Shown: one piece after another, positions 31,115 to 40,663 of the stretch
How the letters are laid out: each line of letters begins with the position of its first letter
Numbering within the stretch: position 1 is the stretch's first letter
Assembly: GCF_013155275.1 (NCBI RefSeq)
Contig: NZ_JABJXS010000010.1
Coordinates: 45,640 to 109,639, forward strand
Length of the DNA stretch: 64,000 nt
Source of the DNA: Brenneria sp. hezel4-2-4
GTDB taxonomy: Bacteria; Pseudomonadota; Gammaproteobacteria; Enterobacterales; Enterobacteriaceae
Reading direction: 5' to 3'
Translations under genes and position numbers: made by a program
The notes under the pieces: model-generated
Told to the model about the DNA's origin: nothing
What the model saw: the letters and a program-made list of their open reading frames with translations, nothing else
Database searches by the model: none

Positions 31115-31139
31115 GCGCCGCTTGAAGTATGACGGGTAT
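31115..31139 (+). repeat. Half copy of a dispersed intergenic repeat
   Basis: The bases ending CTTGAAGTATGACGGGTAT match, with two or three differences, the right end of the complete 66-bp element found after ulaA (35133-35198). The partner end starting ATACCC is not seen here, so this is a truncated copy. Confidence 0.6.
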
Positions 31140-31339
31140 AGAGTCCCGCTTATTACAGCAACTTCCGCTGACAGTAGCATGCCTATACCATCCACCGATG
31201 ATCTCGCATCGGCTCTACTTAAAATCGTAGATCGGCCTCACCCTGCGGCGTTTTACCGCCCGTCCAACGTTGTGCCGGGGAACTGGATAACAATCGCAAC
31301 CGTAACTCGTTGATTGATGTGTCCCCTTGCGCAAAGCCG
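31140..31339. other. Unassigned spacer between the repeat fragment and ulaR
   Basis: About 200 bases lie between the repeat remnant and the ulaR stop codon. A 63-codon plus-strand frame (31122-31313) runs through it but begins inside the repeat, has no ribosome site and resembles no family I know. I see no terminator or operator here. Confidence 0.4.
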
Positions 31340-32095
31340 CTACACCAAAATCACCTCTACGTTCTGGTCGCGCAGTTGCGCCACGATCTGCGCATTCGCC
31401 TGTTTGCCGGTAATGACGACGTCAATCTGCTCCACCCGGCTGAACAGCATCCCGGCGCGTTGGCCGATCTTGCTGCTGTCCACCACCACCGCCAGCTTAC
31501 CGACATAGTTAAGCATCTTTTGCTCCGCCATCGCCGTCAGCATATCGGTTTTATACAGCCCTTCCGCCGTCAGCCCCTTGCCGCTGGTAAACATCCAGTG
31601 CCCGGCATACAGGCTGGCATCCCCTTCCTGCGGCGCCAGCGTAATGGACTGACTTTTATTGTACTGCCCTCCCATGATGACGACGCTTTCATGTTCCTGC
31701 TCAATCAGGTAATTCGCCAGCGGAAGATAGTTGGTGATCACCTGAACGTCTTTGCCGCATATTTCCTGCCCCAGCAAAAAGGCGGTAGAGCCGCAGTTAA
31801 TCACCACGCTTTCGCCCGGACGGCACAGTTGCGCGGCGGCTTTGGCAATGCGCATTTTCTCGTCCAGGTTTTGCGCCTGATAAATATTGAGCGGCGACCA
31901 GGCGGGACGCGGAACGCTCACCGCTTCGGCGCCATTGCGAACTTTCCGCAACTTGCCTGACTCATCAAGCTTGTTGATATCACGCCTTGCCGTGGCGGGT
32001 GAGACATCAAAGTGCTCGATAAGATCGGCAACGGTAAGCTGCTTTTGTCGTTGCAGAAAATCAATGATGGCGTTATGGCGCTGAGATTCAGTCAT
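31340..32095 (-). CDS. ulaR: UlaR, ascorbate utilisation repressor
   Basis: A 251-residue DeoR-family repressor, the same length as E. coli UlaR. The helix-turn-helix [21 protein letters not shown] and the stretch [13 protein letters not shown], then [12 protein letters not shown] and [12 protein letters not shown], match UlaR closely. It represses ulaG and ulaABCDEF and is released by ascorbate 6-phosphate. It lies downstream of ulaG on the same strand; likely operators are marked in the ulaG-ulaA interval. Confidence 0.95.
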   Translation of the reverse strand: MTESQRHNAIIDFLQRQKQLTVADLIEHFDVSPATARRDINKLDESGKLRKVRNGAEAVSVPRPAWSPLNIYQAQNLDEKMRIAKAAAQLCRPGESVVINCGSTAFLLGQEICGKDVQVITNYLPLANYLIEQEHESVVIMGGQYNKSQSITLAPQEGDASLYAGHWMFTSGKGLTAEGLYKTDMLTAMAEQKMLNYVGKLAVVVDSSKIGQRAGMLFSRVEQIDVVITGKQANAQIVAQLRDQNVEVILV

Positions 32096-32228
32096 ATTGG
32101 CCCCGTTAAATGGATTCTACTCACCGATTATAAGGAGCGCTTACGGTAATTTGAATCATAACTTGTCAAAAGTACGCACGGGATATCGTCCACGGATAAG
32201 AGCGCGATTGCAAAGCGAATGCTGGAAA

Positions 32229-32246
32229 GGGCGGCCCACGCCGCCC
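32229..32246 (-). terminator. Terminator after ulaG
   Basis: A 7-bp GC-rich stem (GGGCGGC / GCCGCCC) with a 4-base loop lies 8 bases after the ulaG stop. In the minus direction it is followed by TTTCC, a short and weak T-run. Confidence 0.6.
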
Positions 32247-32253
32247 CGTGGTT

Positions 32254-33318
32254 TTACAGGAAAGATTTAAACGGCAAATCCGGTTCGATGGTGAAGCAAT
32301 CGTCAAATCCGCGCGGATAGTGATATTCCAGATTATCTTTGTCCTGCGGCCAGGTGAACTTGCCGCCGACCTGCCAGATAAACGGTTTAAAACCATACTT
32401 CAGACGATCTTTTTTCATTTCCCACAACACGCGAATTTCCTGCGGATCGGCCTGAAAATTCGACCAGATATCATGGTGGAAAGGAATGACCACTTTGGTG
32501 TTCAGCGCCTCGGCCATACGCAGCATGTCGGAACTGGTCATTTTATCGGTGATGCCGCGCGGGTTTTCGCCATAGGAGCCCAGCGCCACATCGATCTGAT
32601 GCTCGTTGCCATGTTTGGCGTAATAATTTGAATAATGCGAGTCCCCGCTGTGATAAAGATTGCCGCCCGGCGTTTTGAATAAATAGTTCACCGCCCGCCT
32701 ATCCATGCCATCCGGCAGCACGCCCGCCGCTTTCTCCTCTGGCGGCAGCGTTATCAACGCCGTGCGGTCGAACGCATCCAGCGCATGAATTTCAACATCC
32801 TTGATGGAGATCACATCGCCCGGTTTGACCACGATACAGCGTTCACGCGGCACTCCCCAGCCAATCCACAGATTCACGCAGCTTTCCGGGCCAATAAACG
32901 GCACGTCGGCGTCGCAGTTTTTCATCACGGCGGCGGCCACATTCACATCGATATGATCGTTATGGTCATGCGTGGCGAGCACGGCATCAATTTGTCGAAT
33001 GGCGAAGGGATCAAGAACGAATGGCGTGGTGCGTAAATTAGGCTGTAGTTTTTTCACCCCGGCCATGCGCTGCATTTGATGGCCGGATTTCATCAGCGGA
33101 TTACCGTGGCTCTGTTTGCCCGTGCCGCACCAGAAATCCACACAAATGTTCGCCCCCTCTTCCGACTTCAACCAGATGCCGGTACAGCCCAGCCACCACA
33201 TGGCAAACGAGCCGGGCGCCACCTGCTCTTGTTCTATCTCTTCATTCAGCCAGGTTCCCCATTCCGGAAAGGTATTCAGGATCCATGACTCACGGGTAAT
33301 GCTCTCGATTTTACTCAT
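32254..33318 (-). CDS. ulaG: UlaG, L-ascorbate-6-phosphate lactonase
   Basis: A 354-residue metallo-beta-lactamase-fold hydrolase, same length as E. coli UlaG. The metal-binding motif THDHNDHID is near residue 108 and further ligand regions include [12 protein letters not shown] and IPFHHDIW. It opens the lactone ring of L-ascorbate 6-phosphate to 3-keto-L-gulonate 6-phosphate, the first cytoplasmic step after UlaABC uptake. It is transcribed divergently from ulaA. Confidence 0.97.
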   Translation of the reverse strand: MSKIESITRESWILNTFPEWGTWLNEEIEQEQVAPGSFAMWWLGCTGIWLKSEEGANICVDFWCGTGKQSHGNPLMKSGHQMQRMAGVKKLQPNLRTTPFVLDPFAIRQIDAVLATHDHNDHIDVNVAAAVMKNCDADVPFIGPESCVNLWIGWGVPRERCIVVKPGDVISIKDVEIHALDAFDRTALITLPPEEKAAGVLPDGMDRRAVNYLFKTPGGNLYHSGDSHYSNYYAKHGNEHQIDVALGSYGENPRGITDKMTSSDMLRMAEALNTKVVIPFHHDIWSNFQADPQEIRVLWEMKKDRLKYGFKPFIWQVGGKFTWPQDKDNLEYHYPRGFDDCFTIEPDLPFKSFL

Positions 33319-33746
33319 AGTGTGAACCTCATCAGCGATCGGCGTGGTGCGTTATTGAACGTTACAATCATAAGAAATCATAAAATGAAAACAAGTGATT
33401 TTATTTTGCGAATCTACCACCATTTTTTTATGCCCGCAATCGACTATTGCGTGCGGCGATTTTTTATATGCTGCTGAAAAATCGGTTATAAATTGTGACA
33501 TTGATTCAAATAAATACATAATCACATGAAAAATAACGACAAAAAAATAATGCCAAATTTTATGCGCTGAAAATGACGTCGGTAAAAAGGATAATTGCGA
33601 AGCTAATCACAAATAATCAATTAATGTCTTTTTATGATTATTTATGATTGCTAAAGTGTTCGTGCCTTACAAAAAAAGACCTGCCCGCGCCAAGGCAATT
33701 CGGACGTGGCGCGTAACAGAATGACCAAAGCCAGAACGGAGTGCTT
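33319..33746. promoter_or_regulatory. ulaG-ulaA divergent control region with inverted UlaR-type operators
   Basis: Two near-identical 19-mers face each other: CAATCATAAGAAATCATAA at 33365-33383, near ulaG, and its inverted copy TTATGATTATTTATGATTG at 33632-33650, near ulaA, matching at 17 of 19 positions. A third, weaker copy is at 33604-33620. They are the best candidates for UlaR operators; in E. coli UlaR represses both promoters through a loop helped by IHF. A hairpin with T6 (33432-33465) and a CGCGCCA/TGGCGCG inverted repeat (33686-33713) lie in the ulaA leader side. Confidence 0.7.
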
Positions 33747-35141
33747 ATGGAAACCCTCTATAAAATCTTTACGATTTTCTTTAATCAGGTCATGACCAAC
33801 GCCCCGCTGCTGCTGGGGATTGTCACGTTCATCGGTTATTTACTGCTGCGTAAAAGCGCCACTGTCATTATTAAAGGCACCATCAAAACGATCATTGGTT
33901 TTATGCTGTTACAGGCAGGTTCCGGCATTCTGACCAGCACGTTCAAACCGGTTGTCGCCAAAATGTCCGACGTTTACGGCATCAGCGGCGCCATCTCGGA
34001 TACCTACGCGTCCATGATGGCGACCGTCGAACGCATGGGCGATGCCTACAGTTGGGTCGGCTATGCCGTATTGCTGGCGCTGGCGCTGAATATCGTTTAC
34101 GTGCTGCTGCGCCGGATCACCGGCATCCGCACCATCATGCTGACCGGCCACATCATGTTTCAGCAGGCCGGGTTGCTCGCCGTGTTCTTCTATATTCTCG
34201 GCTACCCGATGTGGACCACCATCATCTGTAGCGCCGTGTTGGTTTCCCTCTACTGGGGCATTACGTCCAACATGATGTATAAACCCACGCAGGCGGTGAC
34301 CGACGGCTGCGGTTTCTCCATCGGCCACCAGCAGCAGTTTGCCTCCTGGCTTGCCTATAAGCTCGCCCCTTATCTGGGGAAAAAAGAAGAGAGCGTGGAA
34401 GATCTGAAGCTTCCGGGCTGGCTGAATATCTTCCACGACAATATTGTCTCCACCGCCATCGTCATGACGGTATTCTTTGGCGCGATCCTGCTCTCCTTCG
34501 GCCTGGACACCGTGCAGCAAATGGCCGGGAAAACACACTGGACGATTTATATCCTGCAAACCGGCTTCCAGTTTGCCGTCGCCATTTTCATCATCGTACA
34601 AGGCGTACGGATGTTCGTAGCCGAACTCTCCGAAGCGTTTAACGGCATATCCCAACGTTTAATCCCCGGCGCGGTGCTTGCCATCGACTGCGCGGCGATT
34701 TACAGCTTCGCTCCCAATGCGGTGGTGTGGGGATTTATGTGGGGCACCATCGGTCAGTTGATCGCCGTCGGCATTCTGATCGGCATCGGTTCCCCCATCA
34801 TGATCATCCCCGGCTTTATTCCGATGTTCTTCTCTAACGCCACCATCGGCGTGTTCGCCAACCACTTTGGCGGCTGGCGCGCGGCGATGAAGATCTGTCT
34901 GGTGATGGGCGTGATCGAAATATTCGGCTGCGTATGGGCGATAAAACTGACCGGTCTGAGCGCGTGGATGGGCATGGCGGACTGGTCGATTCTGGCGCCG
35001 CCGCTGATGCAGGGGTTAACGCTTGGCCTGTGGTTTATGAGCGTCGTTATCGTGATTGCCTTGGTTTATATGGTCTTTGCCAGCCGCACATTGCGGGCTG
35101 AAGAAGATGCTGAAAAGAAACTCGCTGAGTCCATACCCTAA
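33747..35141 (+). CDS. ulaA: UlaA, ascorbate PTS permease IIC
   Basis: A 464-residue integral membrane EIIC, 11 or so spans, following E. coli UlaA almost residue for residue ([37 protein letters not shown]). It carries L-ascorbate across the inner membrane while UlaB phosphorylates it. The start is ATG 33747 after CGGAG; a GTG six bases earlier is less likely. The last two codons and the TAA come from the left end of the 66-bp repeat that follows, so the native C-terminus has been replaced. Confidence 0.97.
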   Translation: METLYKIFTIFFNQVMTNAPLLLGIVTFIGYLLLRKSATVIIKGTIKTIIGFMLLQAGSGILTSTFKPVVAKMSDVYGISGAISDTYASMMATVERMGDAYSWVGYAVLLALALNIVYVLLRRITGIRTIMLTGHIMFQQAGLLAVFFYILGYPMWTTIICSAVLVSLYWGITSNMMYKPTQAVTDGCGFSIGHQQQFASWLAYKLAPYLGKKEESVEDLKLPGWLNIFHDNIVSTAIVMTVFFGAILLSFGLDTVQQMAGKTHWTIYILQTGFQFAVAIFIIVQGVRMFVAELSEAFNGISQRLIPGAVLAIDCAAIYSFAPNAVVWGFMWGTIGQLIAVGILIGIGSPIMIIPGFIPMFFSNATIGVFANHFGGWRAAMKICLVMGVIEIFGCVWAIKLTGLSAWMGMADWSILAPPLMQGLTLGLWFMSVVIVIALVYMVFASRTLRAEEDAEKKLAESIP

Positions 35142-35198
35142 ATGATTCGAGTTACAGAGCGCAGTCAAAACACATGCAACTTGCAGTATGACGGGTAT
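35133..35198 (+). repeat. 66-bp dispersed repeat with ATACCC/GGGTAT ends
   Basis: The element begins ATACCCTAAATGATTCGAGT and ends TTGCAGTATGACGGGTAT, with short terminal inverted repeats. The same ends recur in intergenic repeats of Pectobacterium, Serratia and Yersinia that I recall, and a half copy is at 31115-31139. It lies between ulaA and ulaB and supplies the ulaA stop codon (TAA at 35139-35141). Confidence 0.7.
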
Positions 35199-35226
35199 AC
35201 CACGAACGCATTCAGGAGAAATCATT

Positions 35227-35535
35227 ATGACCGTACGAATTCTGGCCGTATGCGGCTGCGGGCAAGGAAGTTCCATGATCATGAAAATGAAAGTCGGCCA
35301 ATTTTTAACCGAGCAGGGGATCGACCATAGCCTGAATAGCTGCGCAGTGGGCGAATACAAGGCCGAACTAAGCGGTGCAGACATCATCATTGCCTCTACG
35401 CACGTTGCCGATGAAATCACCGTCAGCGGCAACAAATATGTGGTCGGCGTACGCAATATGCTCTCGGCCGCCGACTTTGGCCCAAAGCTGCTGGATGTCA
35501 TCAAAGCGCATTTCCCGGCGGACTTAAAGCAATAG
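35227..35535 (+). CDS. ulaB: UlaB, ascorbate PTS component IIB
   Basis: A 102-residue EIIB of the lactose/chitobiose-ascorbate type. The phosphocysteine is the first Cys of [15 protein letters not shown] near residue 9. It passes phosphate from UlaC to ascorbate held by UlaA. The start is ATG 35227 after AGGAG; a longer frame begins inside the repeat and is discarded. The distance from ulaA (85 bases) is larger than in a compact operon because of the inserted repeat. Confidence 0.95.
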   Translation: MTVRILAVCGCGQGSSMIMKMKVGQFLTEQGIDHSLNSCAVGEYKAELSGADIIIASTHVADEITVSGNKYVVGVRNMLSAADFGPKLLDVIKAHFPADLKQ

Positions 35536-35544
35536 GGAGCTTTT

Positions 35545-36012
35545 ATGAAACTACGTGATTCACTGGCGGAAAATCGTTCCATTCGTTTGCAGGCGGAAGC
35601 CGGTAGCTGGCAGGAGGCGGTAAAAATCGGGGTTGATCTGCTGGTCGCCGCCGACATCGTCGAACCCCGCTACTACCAGGCGATTCTGGATGGCGTAAAA
35701 CAGTTCGGCCCCTACTTTGTGATTGCGCCAGGACTTGCCATGCCCCATGGCCGCCCGGAGGAAGGGGTGAAAAAAACCGGCTTTGCGCTGGTGACGTTGA
35801 AAACGCCGCTGATTTTCAACCACGAAGATAATGACCCGGTCGATATTCTGATCACCATGGCGGCCGTTGATGCCCATACCCATCAGGAGGTGGGCATCAT
35901 GCAAATCGTGCAGCTTTTTGAAGACGAAGCCAATTTTGACCGCCTGCGCGCCTGTCGCACCGAGCAGGATGTACTGGATTTGATTGACCAGACCGCTACG
36001 GCGGCATGCTGA
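35545..36012 (+). CDS. ulaC: UlaC, ascorbate PTS component IIA
   Basis: A 155-residue EIIA of the mannitol/fructose type. The phosphohistidine is in [12 protein letters not shown] near residue 70; a second family region is [17 protein letters not shown]. It takes phosphate from HPr and gives it to UlaB. It follows ulaB by 9 bases and precedes ulaD by 15, in the E. coli order. Confidence 0.95.
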   Translation: MKLRDSLAENRSIRLQAEAGSWQEAVKIGVDLLVAADIVEPRYYQAILDGVKQFGPYFVIAPGLAMPHGRPEEGVKKTGFALVTLKTPLIFNHEDNDPVDILITMAAVDAHTHQEVGIMQIVQLFEDEANFDRLRACRTEQDVLDLIDQTATAAC

Positions 36013-36027
36013 TTAAGGAGCTTACCG

Positions 36028-36681
36028 ATGTCTCATTTACCGATGTTACAGGTCGCGCTGGATAACCAAACGCTGGCCGATGCCTACCAAACCACCCGAC
36101 TGATTGCCGAAGAAGTGGATATTATTGAAGTCGGCACCATTCTGTGTGTCGGCGAGGGGGTGCGCGCGGTGCGCGATCTGAAATCCCTTTATCCGCACAA
36201 GATTGTGCTGGCCGACGCCAAAATTGCCGACGCCGGGAAAATTTTGTCACGCATGTGCTTTGCCGCCAATGCAGACTGGGTGACCGTTATTTGCTGCGCA
36301 GACATTAATACCGCCGCCGGCGCGCTGGAGGTCGCCCGCGAGTTTAAGGGAGACGTTCAGATCGAACTGACGGGCTTCTGGACCTGGGAGCAGGCGCAAG
36401 CCTGGCGTGATATTGGCATTCAACAGGTGGTGTATCACCGCAGCAGAGATGCGCAGGCCGCGGGGATCGCCTGGAGCGAGACCGATATCAGCGCCATCAA
36501 GCGGCTGGCGGATATGGGCTTCAACGTGACCGTTACCGGCGGTCTGGCGCTGGCGGATCTGCCGTTGTTCGAAGGCATTCCCATCCATGTGTTTATCGCC
36601 GGCCGCAGTATTCGCGACGCGGCGGATCCAGTGGAAGCCGCGCGCGAGTTCAAGCGCCGCATCGCCCAACTCTGGGGCTAA
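36028..36681 (+). CDS. ulaD: UlaD, 3-keto-L-gulonate-6-phosphate decarboxylase
   Basis: A 217-residue orotidine-decarboxylase-superfamily barrel. The metal and catalytic residues lie in [12 protein letters not shown] near residue 60. It converts 3-keto-L-gulonate 6-phosphate to L-xylulose 5-phosphate plus CO2. The C-terminal phosphate-binding region is [11 protein letters not shown] and [10 protein letters not shown]. It is the third coupled gene downstream of the PTS components. Confidence 0.96.
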   Translation: MSHLPMLQVALDNQTLADAYQTTRLIAEEVDIIEVGTILCVGEGVRAVRDLKSLYPHKIVLADAKIADAGKILSRMCFAANADWVTVICCADINTAAGALEVAREFKGDVQIELTGFWTWEQAQAWRDIGIQQVVYHRSRDAQAAGIAWSETDISAIKRLADMGFNVTVTGGLALADLPLFEGIPIHVFIAGRSIRDAADPVEAAREFKRRIAQLWG

Positions 36682-36690
36682 GGTGATCTC

Positions 36691-37551
36691 ATGCTCATGA
36701 AGGCTGTTCCTCTCGGTATTTATGAAAAAGCACTGCCGCCGGATGAAAGCTGGCTGGCGCGTCTGCAACTGGCGAAAGCGCTGGGTTTTGATTTTGTCGA
36801 AATGTCGGTGGATGAGAGTGACGGCCGACTGGCACGGCTTGACTGGAGCCCTGAGCAACGTCTGGAACTGGTCAGCGCGATTTCCGCCAGCGGCATCCGT
36901 GTCCCGTCCATGTGTCTGAGCGCTCATCGGCGTTTCCCGCTCGGCTGCGAAGATGACGACATCCGTAACCAGGGGCTGGAGATTATGCGCAAAGCGATCC
37001 GCCTTGCGCAGGATGTCGGTATTCGCGTTATCCAGCTCGCCGGTTACGACGTCTACTATCAACAGGCTAACGACCTTACCCGCGAGCGTTTTCGCCACGG
37101 TTTGCAACTGGCGGTGGAAATGGCCAGTCGGGCTCAGGTCACGCTGGCGATGGAAATCATGGACTACCCGTTAATGAACTCCATCAGCAAAGCGCTGGGC
37201 TATGCCAATTACCTCAATAATCCGTGGTTTCAGCTTTACCCGGATATCGGCAACCTGTCGGCGTGGGATAACGATGTTCAAATGGAGCTTAAAGCAGGGA
37301 AAGGCCATATCGTGGCCGTGCATGTTAAAGATACGCGGCCGGGCATTTTCAAAAACGTGCCCTTTGGCACCGGCGTGGTCGATTTTGCGCGTTGTTTCAC
37401 CACCCTCAGAGAGAGCGGCTACTGCGGCCCTTATCTGATTGAAATGTGGAGCGAAACATCGCCCAATCCGCTAAAGGAAATCACCGCCGCGCGCGACTGG
37501 GTTAAACAGCGGATGGCCCAGGCCGGTTTGCTGGTGGAGGAAGTCGCATGA
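36691..37551 (+). CDS. ulaE: UlaE, L-xylulose-5-phosphate 3-epimerase
   Basis: A 286-residue TIM barrel of the xylose-isomerase-like group. [29 protein letters not shown] (metal-binding Glu) and [14 protein letters not shown] (metal-binding Asp) match E. coli UlaE. It turns L-xylulose 5-phosphate into L-ribulose 5-phosphate. ATG 36691 and 36697 are both possible; its 3' end overlaps ulaF by 4 bases (ATGA). Confidence 0.96.
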   Translation: MLMKAVPLGIYEKALPPDESWLARLQLAKALGFDFVEMSVDESDGRLARLDWSPEQRLELVSAISASGIRVPSMCLSAHRRFPLGCEDDDIRNQGLEIMRKAIRLAQDVGIRVIQLAGYDVYYQQANDLTRERFRHGLQLAVEMASRAQVTLAMEIMDYPLMNSISKALGYANYLNNPWFQLYPDIGNLSAWDNDVQMELKAGKGHIVAVHVKDTRPGIFKNVPFGTGVVDFARCFTTLRESGYCGPYLIEMWSETSPNPLKEITAARDWVKQRMAQAGLLVEEVA

Positions 37552-38237
37552 CAGAACAGCTAAAACAGCAGGTTTTTGAGGCGAATATGGCGCTTCCGCG
37601 TCATGGTCTGGTGACCTATACCTGGGGCAACGTCAGCGCCATCGATCGGCAACGGCAGCTCATCGTCATCAAACCCAGCGGAGTGGCGTATGACGTTATG
37701 CAGGCCGACGATATGGTGACGGTGGATATGCAGGGCAACGTGCTGGAAGGCAAATATCGCCCTTCCTCCGATACGGCCACCCATCTGGAACTCTATCGCC
37801 GCTATCCGCAAATCGGCGGGATCGTCCATACCCATTCCACCCACGCCACCGCCTGGGCGCAGGCCGGGATGGCGATCCCCGCGCTGGGCACCACGCATGC
37901 CGACTACTTTTATGGCGATATCCCCTGTACCCGCCCCTTAACGTCGCAGGAGGTGGAAGCGGAATATGAGAAAAATACCGGCGTGGTGATTGCCCAAACG
38001 CTTGGCGACGCTAACCCGCTGCATACGCCGGGCATCATCGTTTACCAGCATGGACCCTTTTGTTGGGGTAAAGACGCGGATGAAGCGGTGCACAATGCGG
38101 TGGTGATGGAGGAAGTGGCGAAAATGGCGTGGCTCACCGGCTCGATTAATCCACAACGGCACCCGATTGACGGCTATCTGATGAATAAGCACTTCAGCCG
38201 TAAACACGGCCCTAACGCCTATTATGGGCAGCGGTAG
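37548..38237 (+). CDS. ulaF: UlaF, L-ribulose-5-phosphate 4-epimerase
   Basis: A 229-residue class II aldolase-fold epimerase. The zinc ligands are in [11 protein letters not shown], with GTTHADYF following. It makes D-xylulose 5-phosphate, which enters the pentose phosphate pathway, completing ascorbate breakdown. It overlaps ulaE and is the last gene of the operon, followed by a GAAA-loop hairpin. Confidence 0.96.
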   Translation: MTEQLKQQVFEANMALPRHGLVTYTWGNVSAIDRQRQLIVIKPSGVAYDVMQADDMVTVDMQGNVLEGKYRPSSDTATHLELYRRYPQIGGIVHTHSTHATAWAQAGMAIPALGTTHADYFYGDIPCTRPLTSQEVEAEYEKNTGVVIAQTLGDANPLHTPGIIVYQHGPFCWGKDADEAVHNAVVMEEVAKMAWLTGSINPQRHPIDGYLMNKHFSRKHGPNAYYGQR

Positions 38238-38251
38238 TATAATCCCCGTTT

Positions 38252-38271
38252 ATGCCCGCGAAAGCGGGCAT
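38252..38271 (+). terminator. Hairpin after ulaF
   Basis: A perfect 8-bp stem (ATGCCCGC / GCGGGCAT) closed by a GAAA tetraloop lies 15 bases after the ulaF stop. The following bases (CTCATG) are not a T-run. Confidence 0.65.
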
Positions 38272-38407
38272 CTCATGCACTGCGCCGTCAGGCAACGCAA
38301 ATCTCCGTCAGCGCAAAAACAGCGGAAATAAATCTTCTGTTACTGCGCCGCTCCTAAAGCCCGCCGCTGTCTTATGCTTTTATCGCGCTTAATACCCATT
38401 ATTTTAA

Positions 38408-38519
38408 TGTGACAATTATCATCAAATTGTTAGCTACATCACGCATAAATGTTTTTATTCGGTTAAGTGTTAGCTGTATTGTTTGTTTTCGATTATTATA
38501 ATGCTCGAAAACGAACATT
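38408..38519 (+). promoter_or_regulatory. glpD control region: two CRP-like and two GlpR-like sites
   Basis: CRP-like sites: TGTGA-N6-TCATC at 38408-38423 and TGTTA-N6-TCACG at 38428-38443. GlpR-like sites: TTGTTTGTTTTCGATTATTA near 38479 and AATGCTCGAAAACGAACATT at 38500-38519, both close to the known operator pattern around TTCG. The layout agrees with catabolite activation and glycerol 3-phosphate-relieved repression of glpD in E. coli. Confidence 0.75.
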
Positions 38520-38552
38520 TTTTGCTTTTATTTTAATGGTGGAGGAAAAAAC

Positions 38553-40052
38553 GTGGAAACCAAAGATCTAATTGTGATCGGCGGCGGCATTAACGGTGCA
38601 GGCATAGCCGCGGATGCGGCCGGGCGCGGCTTATCCGTGCTGCTGCTGGAAGCGCAGGATCTGGCCTGCGCCACCTCCTCCGCCAGCTCTAAATTGATTC
38701 ACGGCGGCTTACGCTATCTGGAACATTATGAGTTTCGTCTGGTCAGCGAAGCGCTCTCCGAACGTGAAACTCTGCTGAAAATGGCTCCCCATATTATTTT
38801 CCCCATGCGTTTCCGCTTACCGCATCAACCACACCTGCGTCCGGCATGGATGATCCGTATCGGTTTGTTTATGTATGACAATATTGGCAAACGCGTCAGT
38901 CTACCGGCCAGTAAAGGGGTGAAATTCGGCGCCGAATCAGTCTTAAATCCTCAACTGACCCGCGGTTTTGAGTATTCAGACTGTTGGGTGGATGATGCGC
39001 GTTTGGTGGTGCTGAATGCGCAGGAAGTCACCAAGCGCGGCGGCGAAGTGCGCACCCGCACCAAGGTCGTCAGCGCCCGTCGCGAACAAGGCTTGTGGGT
39101 AGTTGAAGCGATTGACTCACTCAGCGGCGAAACGCTCACCTGGCGTGCCAAAGGTCTGGTAAACGCCACCGGCCCGTGGGTGAAAGCGTTCTTTGATGAT
39201 GGCTTGCATCTGAAATCCCCATATGGCATCCGCCTGATCAAAGGCAGCCATATTGTCGTGCCGCGCGTACACGATCAGCCTCAGGCTTATATCTTGCAGA
39301 ACAAAGATCACCGCATTGTGTTTGTGATCCCCTGGCAGGATGAATTTTCGATCATCGGTACTACCGATGTGGAATACCAGGGCGAACCACATAATGTGCA
39401 GATCGACGACAACGAGATTAGCTATCTGTTGGACGTATATAACGATCACTTCAAAAAACAGCTCACCAAAGAAGATATCGTCTGGACCTATTCCGGCGTG
39501 CGCCCGCTGTGCGATGACGAATCGGATTCGCCACAGGCTATCACCCGTGATTACACGCTGTCGGTGGATGATGAGCACGGTCAGGCTCCGCTGTTGTCCG
39601 TATTCGGCGGTAAGCTGACCACTTACCGTAAACTGGCGGAACACGCGCTGGATAAACTGCAAAAATATTACCCGCAGGCCGGCAAAGCCTGGACTAAAAA
39701 TGCCGTTTTACCCGGAGGCGATATCGCAGGCACGCGGGATGACTACGCCGCGACGCTGCGCCGCCGCTTTAACCTGCCGGAAGCGCTGGCGCGCCGCTAT
39801 AGCCGGACATATGGTTCAAACAGCGAGCTGATTCTTGCTAATGCGCAAGGCCTTGCTTCCCTGGGCGAGCATTTCGGTCATGACCTGTATGAAGCAGAGC
39901 TTCGTTATCTGGTTGAAAAAGAGTGGGCGGTAACGTTGGATGATGTTATCTGGCGGCGCACCAAACTCGGTATGTGGTTAACTGAAGCGCAGCAACAGCA
40001 TATCAGCGAATGGCTGGACGCTTATCGTCATCAGGTAGCAAAAGTCAGCTAA
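38553..40052 (+). CDS. glpD: GlpD, aerobic glycerol-3-phosphate dehydrogenase
   Basis: A 499-residue FAD enzyme. The dinucleotide fold is IVIGGGINGAGIAADAAGRG at the N-terminus, with ATSSASSKLIHGGLRYLEHYEF binding FAD. It oxidises glycerol 3-phosphate to dihydroxyacetone phosphate at the inner membrane and passes electrons to quinone. The start is GTG 38553, with GGAGG at 38541-38545. It is monocistronic, ends in a strong terminator and is controlled by the sites just upstream. Confidence 0.97.
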   Translation: METKDLIVIGGGINGAGIAADAAGRGLSVLLLEAQDLACATSSASSKLIHGGLRYLEHYEFRLVSEALSERETLLKMAPHIIFPMRFRLPHQPHLRPAWMIRIGLFMYDNIGKRVSLPASKGVKFGAESVLNPQLTRGFEYSDCWVDDARLVVLNAQEVTKRGGEVRTRTKVVSARREQGLWVVEAIDSLSGETLTWRAKGLVNATGPWVKAFFDDGLHLKSPYGIRLIKGSHIVVPRVHDQPQAYILQNKDHRIVFVIPWQDEFSIIGTTDVEYQGEPHNVQIDDNEISYLLDVYNDHFKKQLTKEDIVWTYSGVRPLCDDESDSPQAITRDYTLSVDDEHGQAPLLSVFGGKLTTYRKLAEHALDKLQKYYPQAGKAWTKNAVLPGGDIAGTRDDYAATLRRRFNLPEALARRYSRTYGSNSELILANAQGLASLGEHFGHDLYEAELRYLVEKEWAVTLDDVIWRRTKLGMWLTEAQQQHISEWLDAYRHQVAKVS

Positions 40053-40062
40053 TCCTCCTTTG

Positions 40063-40092
40063 CAGAACGTTTACATTTTGGTAAACGTTCTG
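40063..40092 (+). terminator. Rho-independent terminator after glpD
   Basis: A 12-bp perfect stem (CAGAACGTTTAC / GTAAACGTTCTG) with loop ATTTTG lies 11 bases after the glpD stop, followed by TATCTT. Confidence 0.85.
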
Positions 40093-40663
40093 TATCTTCG
40101 AAAAACATCAAATCATTCCCAGGGTTATTTTTCTGGCTGAAAACCACGTTTTGAACCAGAATCTCCCCAAAACCGTATGTATATCATTTTCAACCCATCG
40201 TCTTAATTCTGTATATTTCGGCATAAATCAAAAATACCGATATTCGGTATTATTCAGATATAACATTTCACCTGATAAATTAACCTCGCCAGAAATAAAC
40301 CATAGATAATCATTCTTAATCATTATTATATTTATTTATGGTTTAAAAATACGCATTGATATCTCATTATGAAATTATCAAATAATAATAAGAATCAATA
40401 ACAACAATTATATTTAAAATAAATAATTTATACGACATTAATCACAGAATAAAAAATAACCTAACCACATTATTTATATGGTTAACGAGCTGTATAAAAA
40501 TGACCTATAGCGAACAGATTGAAAAATCGTGAAATTAAAGAGGATGGCGCAATCGTTATTTGTTTTTTATATAACGCTATTCAATGCCGCTTCTCATTCT
40601 ATTTTCCACTAAATTGCCTTTGATGTTTTGCTATGGGTTGGGTATGCGGGGGATAAGAATTAA
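40093..40663. promoter_or_regulatory. AT-rich leader of the ydh operon with several palindromes
   Basis: This 571-base AT-rich region has no credible ORF. It holds three dyads: AATACCGA-TAT-TCGGTATT (40233-40251), TAAACCATA ... TATGGTTTA (40296-40345, 32 bases apart) and TAACCACAT ... ATATGGTTA (40462-40484). In E. coli the ydh operon is FNR-activated and NarL/NarP-repressed; I found no full FNR box by eye. The first dyad contains TACCGAT, similar to NarL heptamers. Confidence 0.5.

Noticed and set aside
31122..31313. Plus-strand frame (63 codons) before ulaR
   Set aside because: It begins inside a repeat fragment, lacks a ribosome site and is unlike any family I know; kept only as unexplained spacer.
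38479..38519. UlaR control of glpD
   Set aside because: The sites match the GlpR operator pattern, not the AATCATAA motif of the ula region.
40233..40251. Firm NarL/NarP site in the ydh leader
   Set aside because: The heptamers match imperfectly and the spacing is 7-1-7 rather than 7-2-7, so it is reported only as a palindrome.
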